From positions 1,054,001-1,118,000 of the forward strand of contig JBDWDN010000012.1 of the NCBI GenBank assembly GCA_039977295.1: a DNA stretch of 64,000 nucleotides, written 5' to 3'. The stretch comes from Hellea sp039977295 (GTDB taxonomy: Bacteria; Pseudomonadota; Alphaproteobacteria; Caulobacterales; Maricaulaceae). A program made the position numbers and the translations under genes. The notes beneath the pieces were generated by a model. It was not told the origin of the DNA and did not search any database. It saw nothing but the letters and a program-made list of their open reading frames with translations. Shown piece after piece: positions 34,195-42,904 of this stretch (its first letter is position 1; each line of letters starts with the position of its first letter).

Positions 34195-35534
34195 GCCTCA
34201 ATCACCTCAACCCCGCCCATATACGGCACCAACGCCTTTGGCACTGTAATACTGCCATCCGCATTTTGGTAATTCTCAAGCACCGCGACCAAAGTCCGTC
34301 CAACCGCCAAGCCAGAGCCATTTAGTGTATGGACGAAGCGGTTATCTTTTTCGGCGAATTTATAGCGCGCATTCATGCGGCGGGCCTGAAAGTCTCCGCA
34401 ATTGGAAATGGAGCTGATTTCGCGATAAGTCTCTTGGCTCGGGAGCCAGACTTCGATGTCAAATGTCCGGCGCGCGCCAAAGCCCAAATCACCCGTGCAA
34501 AGCTCAACAACGCGGTAAGGCAGTTCTAAGCGTTTCAGCACCTCTTCAGCGCAGCCTAGCATACGCTTATGTTCGGCTTCGCTTTCCTCAGGCTTCACGA
34601 TAGAAACAAGTTCAACTTTGTTAAATTGATGCTGACGGATCATGCCTTTTGTATCACGCCCTGCACTCCCCGCTTCGCGTCTGAAACACGGCGTATGCGC
34701 TGTTAGTCTCATGGGTAGCTTATCGGCGTCAGTGATGCTTTCTCTCACGATATTCGTCAGAGCAACTTCAGCCGTTGGCAGCATCCACATGCTATTTTCG
34801 CGAATTGCATTGCCCATATGCGCCACAGATTCGGCCTGCTTTTCTAACTCATTCAAATTGAAATCAGCAATGCGGTATTGATCATCTTCAAATTTTGGAA
34901 GTTGCGCGGTCCCATACATAGCGTGGGTATGCACCAAAAACGGAGGCGACGTTTCTGTGTAGCCATGCTCTTCCGTCTGTATGTCGAGCATCAGCGCGGC
35001 AAGCGCTCTATCCAAACGGCTTAACTTTCCGCTCAACACAACAAAGCGGCTTCCGCTCATCTTGGCCGCTGTCTCAAAATCCATCATGCCTAGCGCTTCG
35101 CCCAAATCGGCGTGATCTTTGGGCTCAAACCCAAGCTTTGTCGGCTCCATGAACTTATGGAGTTCAATATTGCCCTCTTCATCTTCGCCCTCGGGGACAT
35201 CGGCGAAAGGAATATTAGGGGTGCTTTCCAGCAAGCTTTGCAATTGAGCCATTTCCCCTTCGACCTGCGCGCCCATAGCCGCGATAACATTTTTCGCGCC
35301 GGCAACTTCGGTCTTAAGGCGTTCAGCCTCTTCCTTATCACCCTTGCCCATGGCCTGGCCGATAAGCTTGGAGCTTTTATTGCGCGCAGCTTCGGCTTCT
35401 TGGACGACTTGCTTGGCTTTTCTGATCAGCGCGTCTTGGTCCAGAACTTTCTTAGACAGCGGCTCGAGCCCCCGTTTCCCCCAAAGGGCATCATACTCAG
35501 CGGGGTTTTCCCGAATGGCTTTTATATCGTGCAT
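34191..35534 (-). CDS. serS: Serine--tRNA ligase
   Basis: SerRS charges tRNA-Ser and tRNA-Sec with serine. The 447-residue class II synthetase has the N-terminal coiled-coil tRNA-binding arm (about residues 30-105). Class II motifs follow: motif 2 with TPCFRREAGSAGRDTKGMIRQHQF and motif 3 with NGSGLAVGRTLVAVLENYQ. The start is at MHDIKAIRENP, a typical opening. It overlaps surE by 4 bp at its 3' end. Nothing is unusual. Confidence 0.97.
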   Translation of the reverse strand: MHDIKAIRENPAEYDALWGKRGLEPLSKKVLDQDALIRKAKQVVQEAEAARNKSSKLIGQAMGKGDKEEAERLKTEVAGAKNVIAAMGAQVEGEMAQLQSLLESTPNIPFADVPEGEDEEGNIELHKFMEPTKLGFEPKDHADLGEALGMMDFETAAKMSGSRFVVLSGKLSRLDRALAALMLDIQTEEHGYTETSPPFLVHTHAMYGTAQLPKFEDDQYRIADFNLNELEKQAESVAHMGNAIRENSMWMLPTAEVALTNIVRESITDADKLPMRLTAHTPCFRREAGSAGRDTKGMIRQHQFNKVELVSIVKPEESEAEHKRMLGCAEEVLKRLELPYRVVELCTGDLGFGARRTFDIEVWLPSQETYREISSISNCGDFQARRMNARYKFAEKDNRFVHTLNGSGLAVGRTLVAVLENYQNADGSITVPKALVPYMGGVEVIEA

Positions 35535-35687
35535 TTTAGTCTCTTATAAGAATTTGGCCCGCTATAGCCGCGCCGCCTAACCACGTAAAGCGGCGCGTTA
35601 GCAATAAGCGCTGCGGCGTTCATAATAAATTCACCATAACAACTCTAAAGCGCGCCTCGCAACATGCATTCGATGAAAGGACATCCC

Positions 35688-36440
35688 ATGAAAAAGCAAT
35701 TAATAGCCGCAACAGCTATCCTCGCGATCAGCGCAGGCACAGCTAATGCTCAACTCACAGAAGGCTGGACCGGCGAAGCCTCGCTATCAGGTTCAAAGAC
35801 AACCGGTAATACAGATACGACAGATATTGGCCTTGGTCTTAAGCTCCAAAAAGAGCAAGGCGAATGGCGTCATAAGTTCAAAGCTCTTGCTGATTTAGGA
35901 AAAGTTAGCGGAGAAACGAATAAAAAGAGCTATAATCTTGGCTACCAGATTGACCGCGACGTCAATGAGCGCCTCTATATTTATGGTAATGCGGATTACT
36001 TCAGCGATGATTTCGGCGCCTTTAAGCAAGGCTATTTCCTTGGCACGGGTGTGGGTTACAAAGCTATCTTGCCAGAGCCTGTTAGCTGGAACCTCGAAGG
36101 CGGCCTGGGTTACCGTTCCCAAAAATCACGCATCAGCGATAATGATATTCTGACAAATCCATTGGGTCTGGCCAGTGACCGCACAAATGAGCTGGCGCTT
36201 CGCGGGTTCTCTGATTTTGATTTTATCATTAATGAAAATGTGTCTGCCTATAACGATACTGAAATTCTGTATTCAAAAAGCGATACATATATCTGGAATG
36301 AAACAGGCTTAACGGCCACGCTTGCTGGCAATCTTGCTGCCCGCGCCTCATTCCGCATAGATACACATTCTGACGTGCCTGTTGGCCGTAAGAAGACAGA
36401 CACAATCACGCGCTTCGGCATTGTTTATACAATGAAGTAG
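35688..36440 (+). CDS. DUF481 outer-membrane beta-barrel protein
   Basis: A 250-residue protein from the ATG at 35688 (MKKQLIAATAILAISAG), which has a GAAAGGA ribosome-binding site and gives a proper signal peptide cleaved after ANA; upstream ATG codons at 35664 and 35673 lengthen the leader and were rejected. The mature part follows the DUF481/YdiY pattern: GWTGEASLSGSKTTGNTDT, then alternating amphipathic strands, and a C-terminal FGIVYTMK. It should form an outer-membrane barrel. Function is unknown; some relatives respond to salt or acid stress. Confidence 0.87.
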   Translation: MKKQLIAATAILAISAGTANAQLTEGWTGEASLSGSKTTGNTDTTDIGLGLKLQKEQGEWRHKFKALADLGKVSGETNKKSYNLGYQIDRDVNERLYIYGNADYFSDDFGAFKQGYFLGTGVGYKAILPEPVSWNLEGGLGYRSQKSRISDNDILTNPLGLASDRTNELALRGFSDFDFIINENVSAYNDTEILYSKSDTYIWNETGLTATLAGNLAARASFRIDTHSDVPVGRKKTDTITRFGIVYTMK

Positions 36441-36454
36441 CCCTACATTGGCGC

Positions 36455-36952
36455 ATGTTGAGTCATCTACTCTTAATGCGTCATGCAAAATCATCATGGT
36501 CGGATGGTAGCCTGTCCGATCATGAACGTCCGCTCAATGGACGCGGCGAAAGAGCCGCAATTGCGGTCGGCCAAGCCCTGACTGCAAGGGGCTACGCCCC
36601 TGAGATTATATGGAGCTCTGACGCGGCCCGCACCCGTCAAACGGCGATGCGCCTCATTCGCGCCATCCCCGGCGCGCAAACCGTCAATTATAATTCAGAT
36701 TTTTATCATGCCAGCCTGGAGACAGTGCTAAGCGTTTGCGGCAAACAAATAGAGCCCGAAGGCCGCTTAATGTTATTGGGTCATAATCCTGGCTGGGCGG
36801 CGCTGCACGAATATTTCACGGGGCAATATCATGATTACCCAACGGGCGCTTGCACCGTTCTAAAACGCACAGATAAAGGTGATGGTGACTGGCTCGCGCC
36901 CAAGAGCTGGCGCATGATTGATTTGGTCCTGCCGCGCGAGCTTGAGAAATGA
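36455..36952 (+). CDS. SixA-type phosphohistidine phosphatase
   Basis: A 165-residue histidine-phosphatase-superfamily protein. The catalytic motif is MRHAKSSW (RHG equivalent), followed by DHERPLNGRGERAA, a second Arg in SDAARTRQTA, and the second His in LLGHNPGW. SixA removes phosphate from Hpt domains such as that of ArcB; here the target is unknown, though a stand-alone Hpt protein is encoded at 53446. It overlaps the next small gene by 4 bp (ATGA). Confidence 0.9.
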   Translation: MLSHLLLMRHAKSSWSDGSLSDHERPLNGRGERAAIAVGQALTARGYAPEIIWSSDAARTRQTAMRLIRAIPGAQTVNYNSDFYHASLETVLSVCGKQIEPEGRLMLLGHNPGWAALHEYFTGQYHDYPTGACTVLKRTDKGDGDWLAPKSWRMIDLVLPRELEK

Positions 36953-37149
36953 AGGCCACCCTCATTTCCATGTGGCGGCTTTTCCATGCTCTGGCCTTTT
37001 ACCCCATTATGATTGGGGGTTTCCTTTGGCTGTATTTCAATGGCGCGCACTGGATATGGGGCGCGGCCATCATCGCAGGCATATTGATATTCGACCCCAT
37101 CTGGCGAATCATGGGTAAAAATATTCTGCGCATGATTCAAAAAAAATAG
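36949..37149 (+). CDS. Small two-helix membrane protein
   Basis: A 66-residue protein beginning MKATLISMWRLFHALAF and starting inside the last codons of the sixA-like gene (ATGA overlap), so it is very likely cotranslated with it. Two hydrophobic stretches (ALAFYPIMIGGFLWLYF and WIWGAAIIAGILIF) are separated by a short loop. The C-terminus is basic (GKNILRMIQKK). No family was recognised. Its last 22 codons plus terminator are duplicated at 38143 on the far side of the fasciclin gene. Confidence 0.7.
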   Translation: MKATLISMWRLFHALAFYPIMIGGFLWLYFNGAHWIWGAAIIAGILIFDPIWRIMGKNILRMIQKK

Positions 37150-37212
37150 CGCCTTGGATTTCTCCAAAGCGCTATTTAATGCCTCCATTCTTATAGGGGG
37201 TAAGAAGGACAG
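37084..37212. repeat. Direct repeat, copy 1 (3' end of the small membrane gene plus terminator)
   Basis: This 129-bp segment contains the last 22 codons of the 66-residue membrane protein, its terminator hairpin and the following 35 bp. Copy 2 at 38143-38270 is in the same orientation and differs at about eight positions plus one A in an A-run. The two copies bracket the fasciclin gene. Confidence 0.9.
37144..37177 (+). terminator. Terminator hairpin of the sixA-like operon
   Basis: A 15-base stem (AAATAGCGCCTTGGA with TCCAAAGCGCTATTT, one mismatch) overlaps the stop codon of the small membrane gene. Flanking A-rich and T-rich ends allow it to work on both strands, which fits the convergent fasciclin gene. 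A second copy lies at 38205-38235. Confidence 0.75.
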
Positions 37213-37308
37213 TTATTATACCCTTGGGCAGTTGGTAAAACTCGCATGTAATAAGCTCAAAAACTGAAGGGACGAACAGTTTTTAAGACCTACTCATGCC
37301 GCGCTTTT

Positions 37309-37992
37309 CTAACCAGAAGGTAGTAATACCCTATCTACGACGTGGACTACGCCATTAGATTGCATAATATCCGCTTTTCTTACGGAGGCTAATCCGCCGC
37401 TCTCATCTTTCACATAGAGTGAGCCGCCCGCCAGCACTGCCGTCAATGTATCACCGCTTACAGTTTGCACGTCAACAGTGCCGCCATTTTTCTCAGCGAG
37501 TCCGATAATATCCGCCGCTGATAGGTTCCCTGAAATGACGTGGCCCTTGAGAATGCCTTGCAGCGCCGCTTTATTTTTCGGCTGTAACAGGCCCTCAACT
37601 GTGCCCTCTGGCAATGCCGCAAAGGCATCATTGAGCGGCGCGAAGACTGTAAAAGGCCCCGGGCTGGACAATGTATCCGCCAAATCTGCCGCTGTTACCG
37701 CAGCAACAAGTGTTGAAAGGCTATCGGTAGCGATGGCGGCATCTACAATTGTTCCGGTCTTTGTTTTGTGGTGGTTTGCATAGACAATATGACTTTGCGC
37801 TGTACTACTAAGAACCTGCATTGCGGGCGTTATTGTGTATTGCGCTGTCGCCTGTGTCGTCGTCTGCGTTGTCTTTTGCGCTTTTTTCATGGCGCAGTCA
37901 CCGGCACTAGCTGAGGCCGCAAAGGCTAATCCAGCTGTTATTAGGGTGAACGAAATGGCTCCGCGACTCGCGCGGTTTTTAAGGTTTTTCAT
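37309..37992 (-). CDS. Fasciclin (FAS1) domain secreted protein
   Basis: A 227-residue protein from the ATG at 37992 (MKNLKNRASRGAISFTLITA), preceded by a GGAGAG ribosome-binding site; an upstream in-frame ATG at 38055 would bury the signal peptide. The Sec signal ends near ASASA, a Thr/Gln-rich linker follows, and one FAS1 domain covers about residues 90-227. It has GPFTVFAPLNDAFAALPEG (H1 region), LKGHVISGNLSA and NGVVHVVDRVLLP (H2 region). FAS1 proteins act in adhesion or biofilm matrix. The gene is bracketed by a 129-bp direct repeat, which suggests it came or moved as a cassette. Confidence 0.92.
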   Translation of the reverse strand: MKNLKNRASRGAISFTLITAGLAFAASASAGDCAMKKAQKTTQTTTQATAQYTITPAMQVLSSTAQSHIVYANHHKTKTGTIVDAAIATDSLSTLVAAVTAADLADTLSSPGPFTVFAPLNDAFAALPEGTVEGLLQPKNKAALQGILKGHVISGNLSAADIIGLAEKNGGTVDVQTVSGDTLTAVLAGGSLYVKDESGGLASVRKADIMQSNGVVHVVDRVLLPSG

Positions 37993-38142
37993 GGGTCTCT
38001 CCAAATTTAAGAGCCCCCGATTATGCGGGGATAAAAAGGTTACGCAGCGACACAAAAGTCAGTTTGCAACCTTTCAAAGATGTAATTTAAGGCCGCATAT
38101 TGCGGCACCGTTTAACGGAGCGCGGGCATTTTCGCCGACATT

Positions 38143-38270
38143 TTGATATTCGGCCCCATCTGGCGAATCATGGGTAAAAATATTCTGCGAATGATTCAAA
38201 AAAATAGCGCCGCAGATTTCTCCAAAGCGCTATTTAATGCGTCCATTCTTAAAGGGGGTAAGAAGGACAG
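38143..38270. repeat. Direct repeat, copy 2 (orphan gene 3' end plus terminator)
   Basis: The counterpart of 37084-37212, in the same orientation, with about eight substitutions. It carries the sense codons for the C-terminus of the small membrane protein without the rest of the gene, so copy 1 is the original and this is the duplicate. Confidence 0.9.
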
Positions 38271-38467
38271 CCGCTCTCATCTGTCCGGAGGAAAATGAGA
38301 GCCGCCCTTATTACGAATTTAGCTATGTGGTTAGATTGCAGAGCCGGAATATTAGATTTTTTGGCGGTAATCTTTCCCTGTCTATAACAGAGGGTAACCA
38401 AAGATTAACCACATTCACAATACCATAAAGACAACTATTGCGATAATACTCTTAATGCGATAACATA

Positions 38468-38511
38468 AATTTACGTGAATAGGGTTCTCCCGACTCTTAT
38501 TCGCGTAAATT
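38468..38511. repeat. Hairpin with 14-base arms
   Basis: AATTTACGTGAATA (38468-38481) pairs with TATTCGCGTAAATT (38498-38511) with one mismatch around a 16-base loop. It has no adjacent gene on either strand, so it is not an obvious terminator. It may be part of a small mobile element or an RNA. Confidence 0.55.
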
Positions 38512-38658
38512 CGGTAGCCAGCCCCACATCTACGCTACCGGTAAGAAGTGGGCTGGTCTTTGTTCTCAACGTTATCCCCGTGAGCGCAATGATCAGCCGC
38601 TCACCTTTTAATTGCCTGCAATTAGAAGGAACATTTCACCCTAAACACTAAAAGCCTC

Positions 38659-38683
38659 AAAAAACGCGCAGGTTTAGCGCGTT
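38659..38683 (-). terminator. Intrinsic terminator of the DoxX-like gene
   Basis: On the minus strand the sequence reads AACGCGCTAAACCTGCGCG followed by six T. The six-base GC stem, seven-base loop and T-run are classical, and it begins about 33 bp after the stop codon of the membrane-protein gene at 38716. Confidence 0.8.
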
Positions 38684-38715
38684 GTTTGGAGGCCCTAACT
38701 GTGTGCAGCGCACAA

Positions 38716-39123
38716 TTACTTACTTAAACTCAGCATCGTATCTTCGCCTCGGAGGCTAAAGAGTAGCAAGGTGGCCATAAAGGCTGGAAGCGCCGCAACA
38801 AATATAAGCCGGTATCCTTCAATGCCAGGAATAAGATTAGGAATAATAAACAGGAGACCTAAGAGCTGTATCAAAAGAACAAGGCCATATGTGATTGTCT
38901 TTTTAAACCCAACAGCAAAAGCCGCATATAACAGAAGCAGAATACCGCCCAGCACGGGCTGCGGTATTGCAGATATATTGAGCGGCCCAATCTTATAAAA
39001 CCCATTGGCGACGGCATCCGCATGTTCAGGCGCGATGATGCGGTCCAAGGCCCATACGCCCATAAAATAAGCGACGGAAATACGCGTCAAGAAAAGTGGT
39101 AGTTTTAGTGTATGTGTGGCCAT
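38716..39123 (-). CDS. DoxX-like four-helix membrane protein
   Basis: A 135-residue protein from the ATG at 39123 (MATHTLKLPLFLTRISVAYF), with a GGGG ribosome-binding site; an in-frame ATG at 39162 lengthens the N-terminus only. Four transmembrane helices are predicted by eye (FLTRISVAYFMGVWALD, PVLGGILLLLYAAFAVGF, YGLVLLIQLLGLLFII, LIFVAALPAFMATLLLF). The layout resembles the DoxX/DoxD superfamily, but no diagnostic residue settles it. Function is unknown. Confidence 0.65.
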   Translation of the reverse strand: MATHTLKLPLFLTRISVAYFMGVWALDRIIAPEHADAVANGFYKIGPLNISAIPQPVLGGILLLLYAAFAVGFKKTITYGLVLLIQLLGLLFIIPNLIPGIEGYRLIFVAALPAFMATLLLFSLRGEDTMLSLSK

Positions 39124-39214
39124 GATGGTCCCCCTATAAAAGATGGAACGTGCATAACGCATAGCCAGAACACTTGCCCGTCACATTCATGTGAGCGGGA
39201 CGGCCCTAATTAGT

Positions 39215-40555
39215 TTAAGCCGTCTCGCCGCGTAATCTCGCTTTGGCTTTCTCAGAGCCTAGCAAAACCAGTAATCCGCCCATCTCTGGCCCGCGGTCAC
39301 GTCCTGTTAGGGCGCGGCGCAAAGGCATGAAAAGGCTCTTGCCCTTGCGGCCCTGCTCGGCTTTCAATTTAGCTGTCCACTCACTCCAAGAACCGTCCGT
39401 TAGGGTTTCGGGTAAGCATTCGGCCGCAGCTGCGCAAAAATCCTTATCTGCGTCTTCAATCTGCCCTGGCATTGGGGAATAGAGCACAGTGGACCAGCCC
39501 GCCGTATCAGACACTTTGCTAACGTTGGCACGGATAAGGTTCCAAAATTCTTCGCCGCCGCCTACATTGATGCTCTCGAGATGGTCTTTGACCACGGCAT
39601 AAGGTGTTTCGTGCAGCAAGCGGCCATTTAACAGCAAAAGCTCTTCATCACTAAACCGTGCAGGCGCGCGCCCGATTTTATCAAAGTGAAACTCATCTTT
39701 TAAGGCCTCCATGCTTGAACGCACCTCAATCGGGTCAGATGTCCCGATCTTAGCCAGTAGTGAACAAATCGCGAGAGGCTCAAAGCCCTGCTCTTTCAGT
39801 TCTCCCATCGACAGTGAACCGAGGCGTTTGGAGAGCGGCGTGCCGTCTTTCCAGACCAATAATGGTGTATGGGCGAAAACAGGTAAATGATCAGAAAGCG
39901 CTTCAAAGACTTCAATCTGCGCGCCTGAATTTGTGACATGGTCTTCGCCGCGAATAACGTGGGTAATGCCTTCGTCAATATCATCGACCACGCTTGGCAG
40001 CGTATAAAGGAAAGAACCATCGCCGCGAATAAGGACAGGATCAGAAAGCGAGCCCGTATCTACGCTTTGCTCTCCGCGCACCATATCATTCCAGTGCACA
40101 GTCTTGCCCGATAGCTTAAATCGCCAATGGGGAGAGCGGCCTTCGGCTTCATAGGCTTTGATTTGCTCATCAGTGAGTTCAAGCGCCGCGCGGTTATAGA
40201 TGGGCGGCTTGCTCTGAACGCGCAGTAATTTACGCTGACGATCAAGCTCATCCGACGTTTCATAGCACGGATAAAGCCGGCCATCTTCGCGTAGCTTTTT
40301 AGCCGCCGCTTCATAGGCCGGGAATTTATGAGACTGATTAAAAGTGTGGTCCCAATTCAGACCTAGCCAATCTAAATCCTCTTTAATGCCGTCCTCATAT
40401 TCATTGGTGCTACGCTCTAGGTCCGTATCATCAATACGCAGGATAAATTTGCCTCCGCGCTCACGCACGAAGAGCCAATTCATAAGGGCCGTACGCACAT
40501 TACCGACATGAAGACGGCCAGTAGGCGACGGGGCAAAACGGCAAATTACAGTCAT
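39215..40555 (-). CDS. gltX: Glutamate--tRNA ligase
   Basis: GluRS charges tRNA-Glu, and in many alphaproteobacteria also tRNA-Gln before amidation. The 446-residue protein from 40555 (MTVICRFAPSPTGRLHVGN) has the HIGH-type motif RLHVGN and the KMSKS-type motif PLSKRLGSLS. The SKRLG variant with EQGFEPLAICSLLA is the alphaproteobacterial GltX2-like type. A second gltX paralogue may exist outside the window. An upstream ATG at 40582 would add nine residues of no conserved character. Confidence 0.95.
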   Translation of the reverse strand: MTVICRFAPSPTGRLHVGNVRTALMNWLFVRERGGKFILRIDDTDLERSTNEYEDGIKEDLDWLGLNWDHTFNQSHKFPAYEAAAKKLREDGRLYPCYETSDELDRQRKLLRVQSKPPIYNRAALELTDEQIKAYEAEGRSPHWRFKLSGKTVHWNDMVRGEQSVDTGSLSDPVLIRGDGSFLYTLPSVVDDIDEGITHVIRGEDHVTNSGAQIEVFEALSDHLPVFAHTPLLVWKDGTPLSKRLGSLSMGELKEQGFEPLAICSLLAKIGTSDPIEVRSSMEALKDEFHFDKIGRAPARFSDEELLLLNGRLLHETPYAVVKDHLESINVGGGEEFWNLIRANVSKVSDTAGWSTVLYSPMPGQIEDADKDFCAAAAECLPETLTDGSWSEWTAKLKAEQGRKGKSLFMPLRRALTGRDRGPEMGGLLVLLGSEKAKARLRGETA

Positions 40556-40594
40556 TTTTGAACTTTCTGATGGGCTCAACAATTAGTTTTAGAG

Positions 40595-40984
40595 CTACAT
40601 ATACTGTTTTAACTCTTCTTCCAGAACTTCTTTTATGTCGGCTGGTAGATAAACCCAACTCTTATCATCCGCACCGTAAAATACAGAGACCATTACATCT
40701 TGATCTGATAACTTCGGAATATAGTGATTGATAAAATCGTATAGGTCGATGCATTGTGGTTTTGCTGAAGCCTGTCTATGATTTTCAGGCATAAATTCTT
40801 CTGCAAACTCTCTCTCAGGCCAAACATAAAAAATTTTACTTTCATAAATACTCTCTATTATCCAATTGTCGTCACCGACAGAAATACCCCAAATTTCTTC
40901 AAAATCCGAAGCACGCCTTATGAAATATTCCGCTCGGTCCCGCGGCGGCATGTTTGCAAAGTTCTTTAATTTTTCTGGGTGCAT
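40595..40984 (-). CDS. DUF2750 family protein
   Basis: A 129-residue soluble acidic protein matching the DUF2750 pattern: R-x-x-YFIRRASDFEEIWGI near the start, FYVWPEREFAEEF in the middle, and WVYLPADIKEVLEEEL at the end. No function is known for the family. It starts 3 bp after the nadE stop, so it should be cotranscribed with nadE. AT content is a little higher than in its neighbours. Confidence 0.8.
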   Translation of the reverse strand: MHPEKLKNFANMPPRDRAEYFIRRASDFEEIWGISVGDDNWIIESIYESKIFYVWPEREFAEEFMPENHRQASAKPQCIDLYDFINHYIPKLSDQDVMVSVFYGADDKSWVYLPADIKEVLEEELKQYM

Positions 40985-40987
40985 TTA

Positions 40988-42649
40988 CTACTCTGGCACA
41001 ACATCCCGATACCCATTCGTGATCGGGTAGCGACGGTCTTTCCCGAAATTCTTAGTGCCAATCTTTACGCCTGGAGGCGCTTGGCGGCGTTTATATTCCG
41101 CTATGTAGAGTAGATGTTGTATCCGCTTTACGTCGGCGACGCTATGCCCCCGCGCGAGAATATCTTCCACTGGTAGTTCTTGTTCAATCAAGCCAAAGAG
41201 GATGTCGTCTAAGACCTCATATTCGGGCAAGCTGTCACTATCTTTCTGATCATCGCGAAGTTCTGCCGAAGGCGGTTTAGTAATAATGTTATCGGGGATA
41301 GGATAATCGCCGCCCAGCAAGTCTTCGGGGTTGTTTTTATTACGCCACTTACACAGGGCGAATAGCTCGGTTTTATAGATGTCTTTGACCGGATTAAAGC
41401 CGCCGCACATATCGCCGTACAGCGTGGCATATCCCACCGCCATTTCGGATTTATTGCCAGTCGTGACCACCATCGGCCCAAATTTATTGGAGATTGCCAT
41501 AAGCGTCAGGGCCCGGGTTCTGGACTGCATATTCTCTTCAGTCGTATCAAAGGGCAAGTCTTCGAAAAGCGGCGACAGCATATCTTTAAAGGCGTCAAAG
41601 GCAGGCTTAATTGCGATAACATCATAACGGCATCCAATGCGGTTGGCGCAATCCTCAGCGTCACCAAGGCTCTCTCCCGCCGTATAACGCGACGGCATCA
41701 TCACGCACCAGACACGGTCAGGTCCAAGGGCGTCCGCCGCAATGGCAGCCACAGCCGCGCTATCCACGCCGCCCGAAAGGCCTAAAACAATCTGCTTGAA
41801 ATAGTTCTTATTGACATAATCGCCGAGGCCCAAACACATGGCGCGCCAATCAGCTTCGTGACCTGAGAGCTGCACTTCCATCTTGGCCTGGGTGCAAATC
41901 CATTTCCCGTCTTGTTTTTCCCAAGTCGCGCAATCGTAATCCTCGACGAAAGATTTCAGCGCCTGAACAATCTCGCCATCAGCATCCATAGAAAAGCTAG
42001 ACCCATCAAAGACAAGCTCATCTTGACCGCCAATTTGGTTCACATAAATCAGCGGTAATCCCTCATTATGAACTTTCTCGCCGAGCGCCTCGACCCGTTC
42101 TGTCAGCGCCGTGCGGCGCCAAGGCGACCCATTAGGTGATATAAGAATTTCTGCGCCCAGATCCGCTAAATGCGACGCCACACCCGGTTGCCATAAATCC
42201 TCGCAAATCGGCAGGCCAATCGTAACGCCCTTAAACTCAATCGGCTCAGGCAAAGGCCCTTTTGTAAAGACTCGCGCCTCATCAAAGACGCCGTAATTAG
42301 GCAAATGATGCTTCTTTCTTACATCCGTAATCTCCCCGCCGCGCATAAACAGCGCCGCATTATAAAGGATGCCCTCCTCCAGCCACGGCAAGTTAAACAC
42401 GACAGCTGGCCCGTCTTTCGTCAGCTTAGCAAAGCTCTCCGCATGAGCGCTACAGTCCTCCACGGCAGCGGGTTTAAGCACAAGGTCTTCAGCGGGATAG
42501 CCAATAACAAATTGCTCAGGCAAAATAAGGATATCAGCGCCATCCGCTTTAGCGCGCGCATAAGCGTCGCGCGCCTTATCCATATTCTTACCGAGCGCTC
42601 CAACATGAGCGTTAAGTTGGGCGGAGGCTATTTTGAGCGTTTGAGTCAT
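40988..42649 (-). CDS. nadE: Glutamine-dependent NAD+ synthetase
   Basis: NadE amidates nicotinic acid adenine dinucleotide to NAD+. The 553-residue two-domain form has an N-terminal nitrilase-type glutaminase (Glu in LILPEQFVIGYP, Lys in RKKHHLPNYGVF, Cys in GLPICEDLWQP) that supplies ammonia, and a C-terminal synthetase with the P-loop GLSGGVDSAAVAAIA. The glutaminase triad is complete, so it can use glutamine. It precedes the DUF2750 gene by 3 bp. Length is normal for the short bacterial glutamine-dependent type. Confidence 0.96.
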   Translation of the reverse strand: MTQTLKIASAQLNAHVGALGKNMDKARDAYARAKADGADILILPEQFVIGYPAEDLVLKPAAVEDCSAHAESFAKLTKDGPAVVFNLPWLEEGILYNAALFMRGGEITDVRKKHHLPNYGVFDEARVFTKGPLPEPIEFKGVTIGLPICEDLWQPGVASHLADLGAEILISPNGSPWRRTALTERVEALGEKVHNEGLPLIYVNQIGGQDELVFDGSSFSMDADGEIVQALKSFVEDYDCATWEKQDGKWICTQAKMEVQLSGHEADWRAMCLGLGDYVNKNYFKQIVLGLSGGVDSAAVAAIAADALGPDRVWCVMMPSRYTAGESLGDAEDCANRIGCRYDVIAIKPAFDAFKDMLSPLFEDLPFDTTEENMQSRTRALTLMAISNKFGPMVVTTGNKSEMAVGYATLYGDMCGGFNPVKDIYKTELFALCKWRNKNNPEDLLGGDYPIPDNIITKPPSAELRDDQKDSDSLPEYEVLDDILFGLIEQELPVEDILARGHSVADVKRIQHLLYIAEYKRRQAPPGVKIGTKNFGKDRRYPITNGYRDVVPE

Positions 42650-42778
42650 GGGAGTTGTCTAGCTTCGTAGGCCCGATAGAGCAACGCGAAATCGGGCAAA
42701 TGCAATATCGGACTAACGTCTTCCCATCACCACCCCTATCGCGGGAGAACACACGGTGTGAAATTTTTTTGTAGGTTC

Positions 42779-42879
42779 GATAGAGTTGGTGTTTTGGCAA
42801 AAAAATCGACGAAATCGGGCATGTTACGTGCCAATGCCTGATTTCGTCAGTGTTTTTTACTAAAAACACAAACTCTATC
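42779..42879. repeat. 101-nt near-perfect hairpin upstream of the RAYT gene
   Basis: The outer arms start GATAGAGTTGGTGTTTTGGC and end ACACAAACTCTATC; the inner arms GACGAAATCGGGCAT and ATGCCTGATTTCGTC differ at one base, around an 11-base loop. The whole folds into one long imperfect stem. It lies 26 bp before the transposase start, the typical place for palindromes recognised by REP-associated transposases. A related CCCGATAGAGC/AAATCGGGC pair stands just upstream near 42667-42698. Confidence 0.8.
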
Positions 42880-42904
42880 AGGCCCACGGGGTTATTAAAA
42901 ACCC

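Larger units (their letters stand above)
37993..38715. other. Gene-free stretch between fasciclin and the membrane-protein gene
   Basis: No convincing gene is present in this 720-bp stretch. It holds the fasciclin upstream region, repeat copy 2 (38143-38270), an 8-bp inverted pair around 38273-38302 (GCTCTCAT/ATGAGAGC), a 9-bp pair at 38325-38333 and 38406-38414 (ATGTGGTTA/TAACCACAT), a strong hairpin at 38468-38511, an imperfect one near 38520-38555, and the minus-strand terminator at 38659. The density of inverted repeats suggests a decayed element or untranslated RNA. Confidence 0.6.

Noticed and set aside
38237..38428. A 63-codon frame in the gene-free stretch near the fasciclin gene
   Set aside because: It begins inside repeat copy 2, has no ribosome-binding site and no family-like features.
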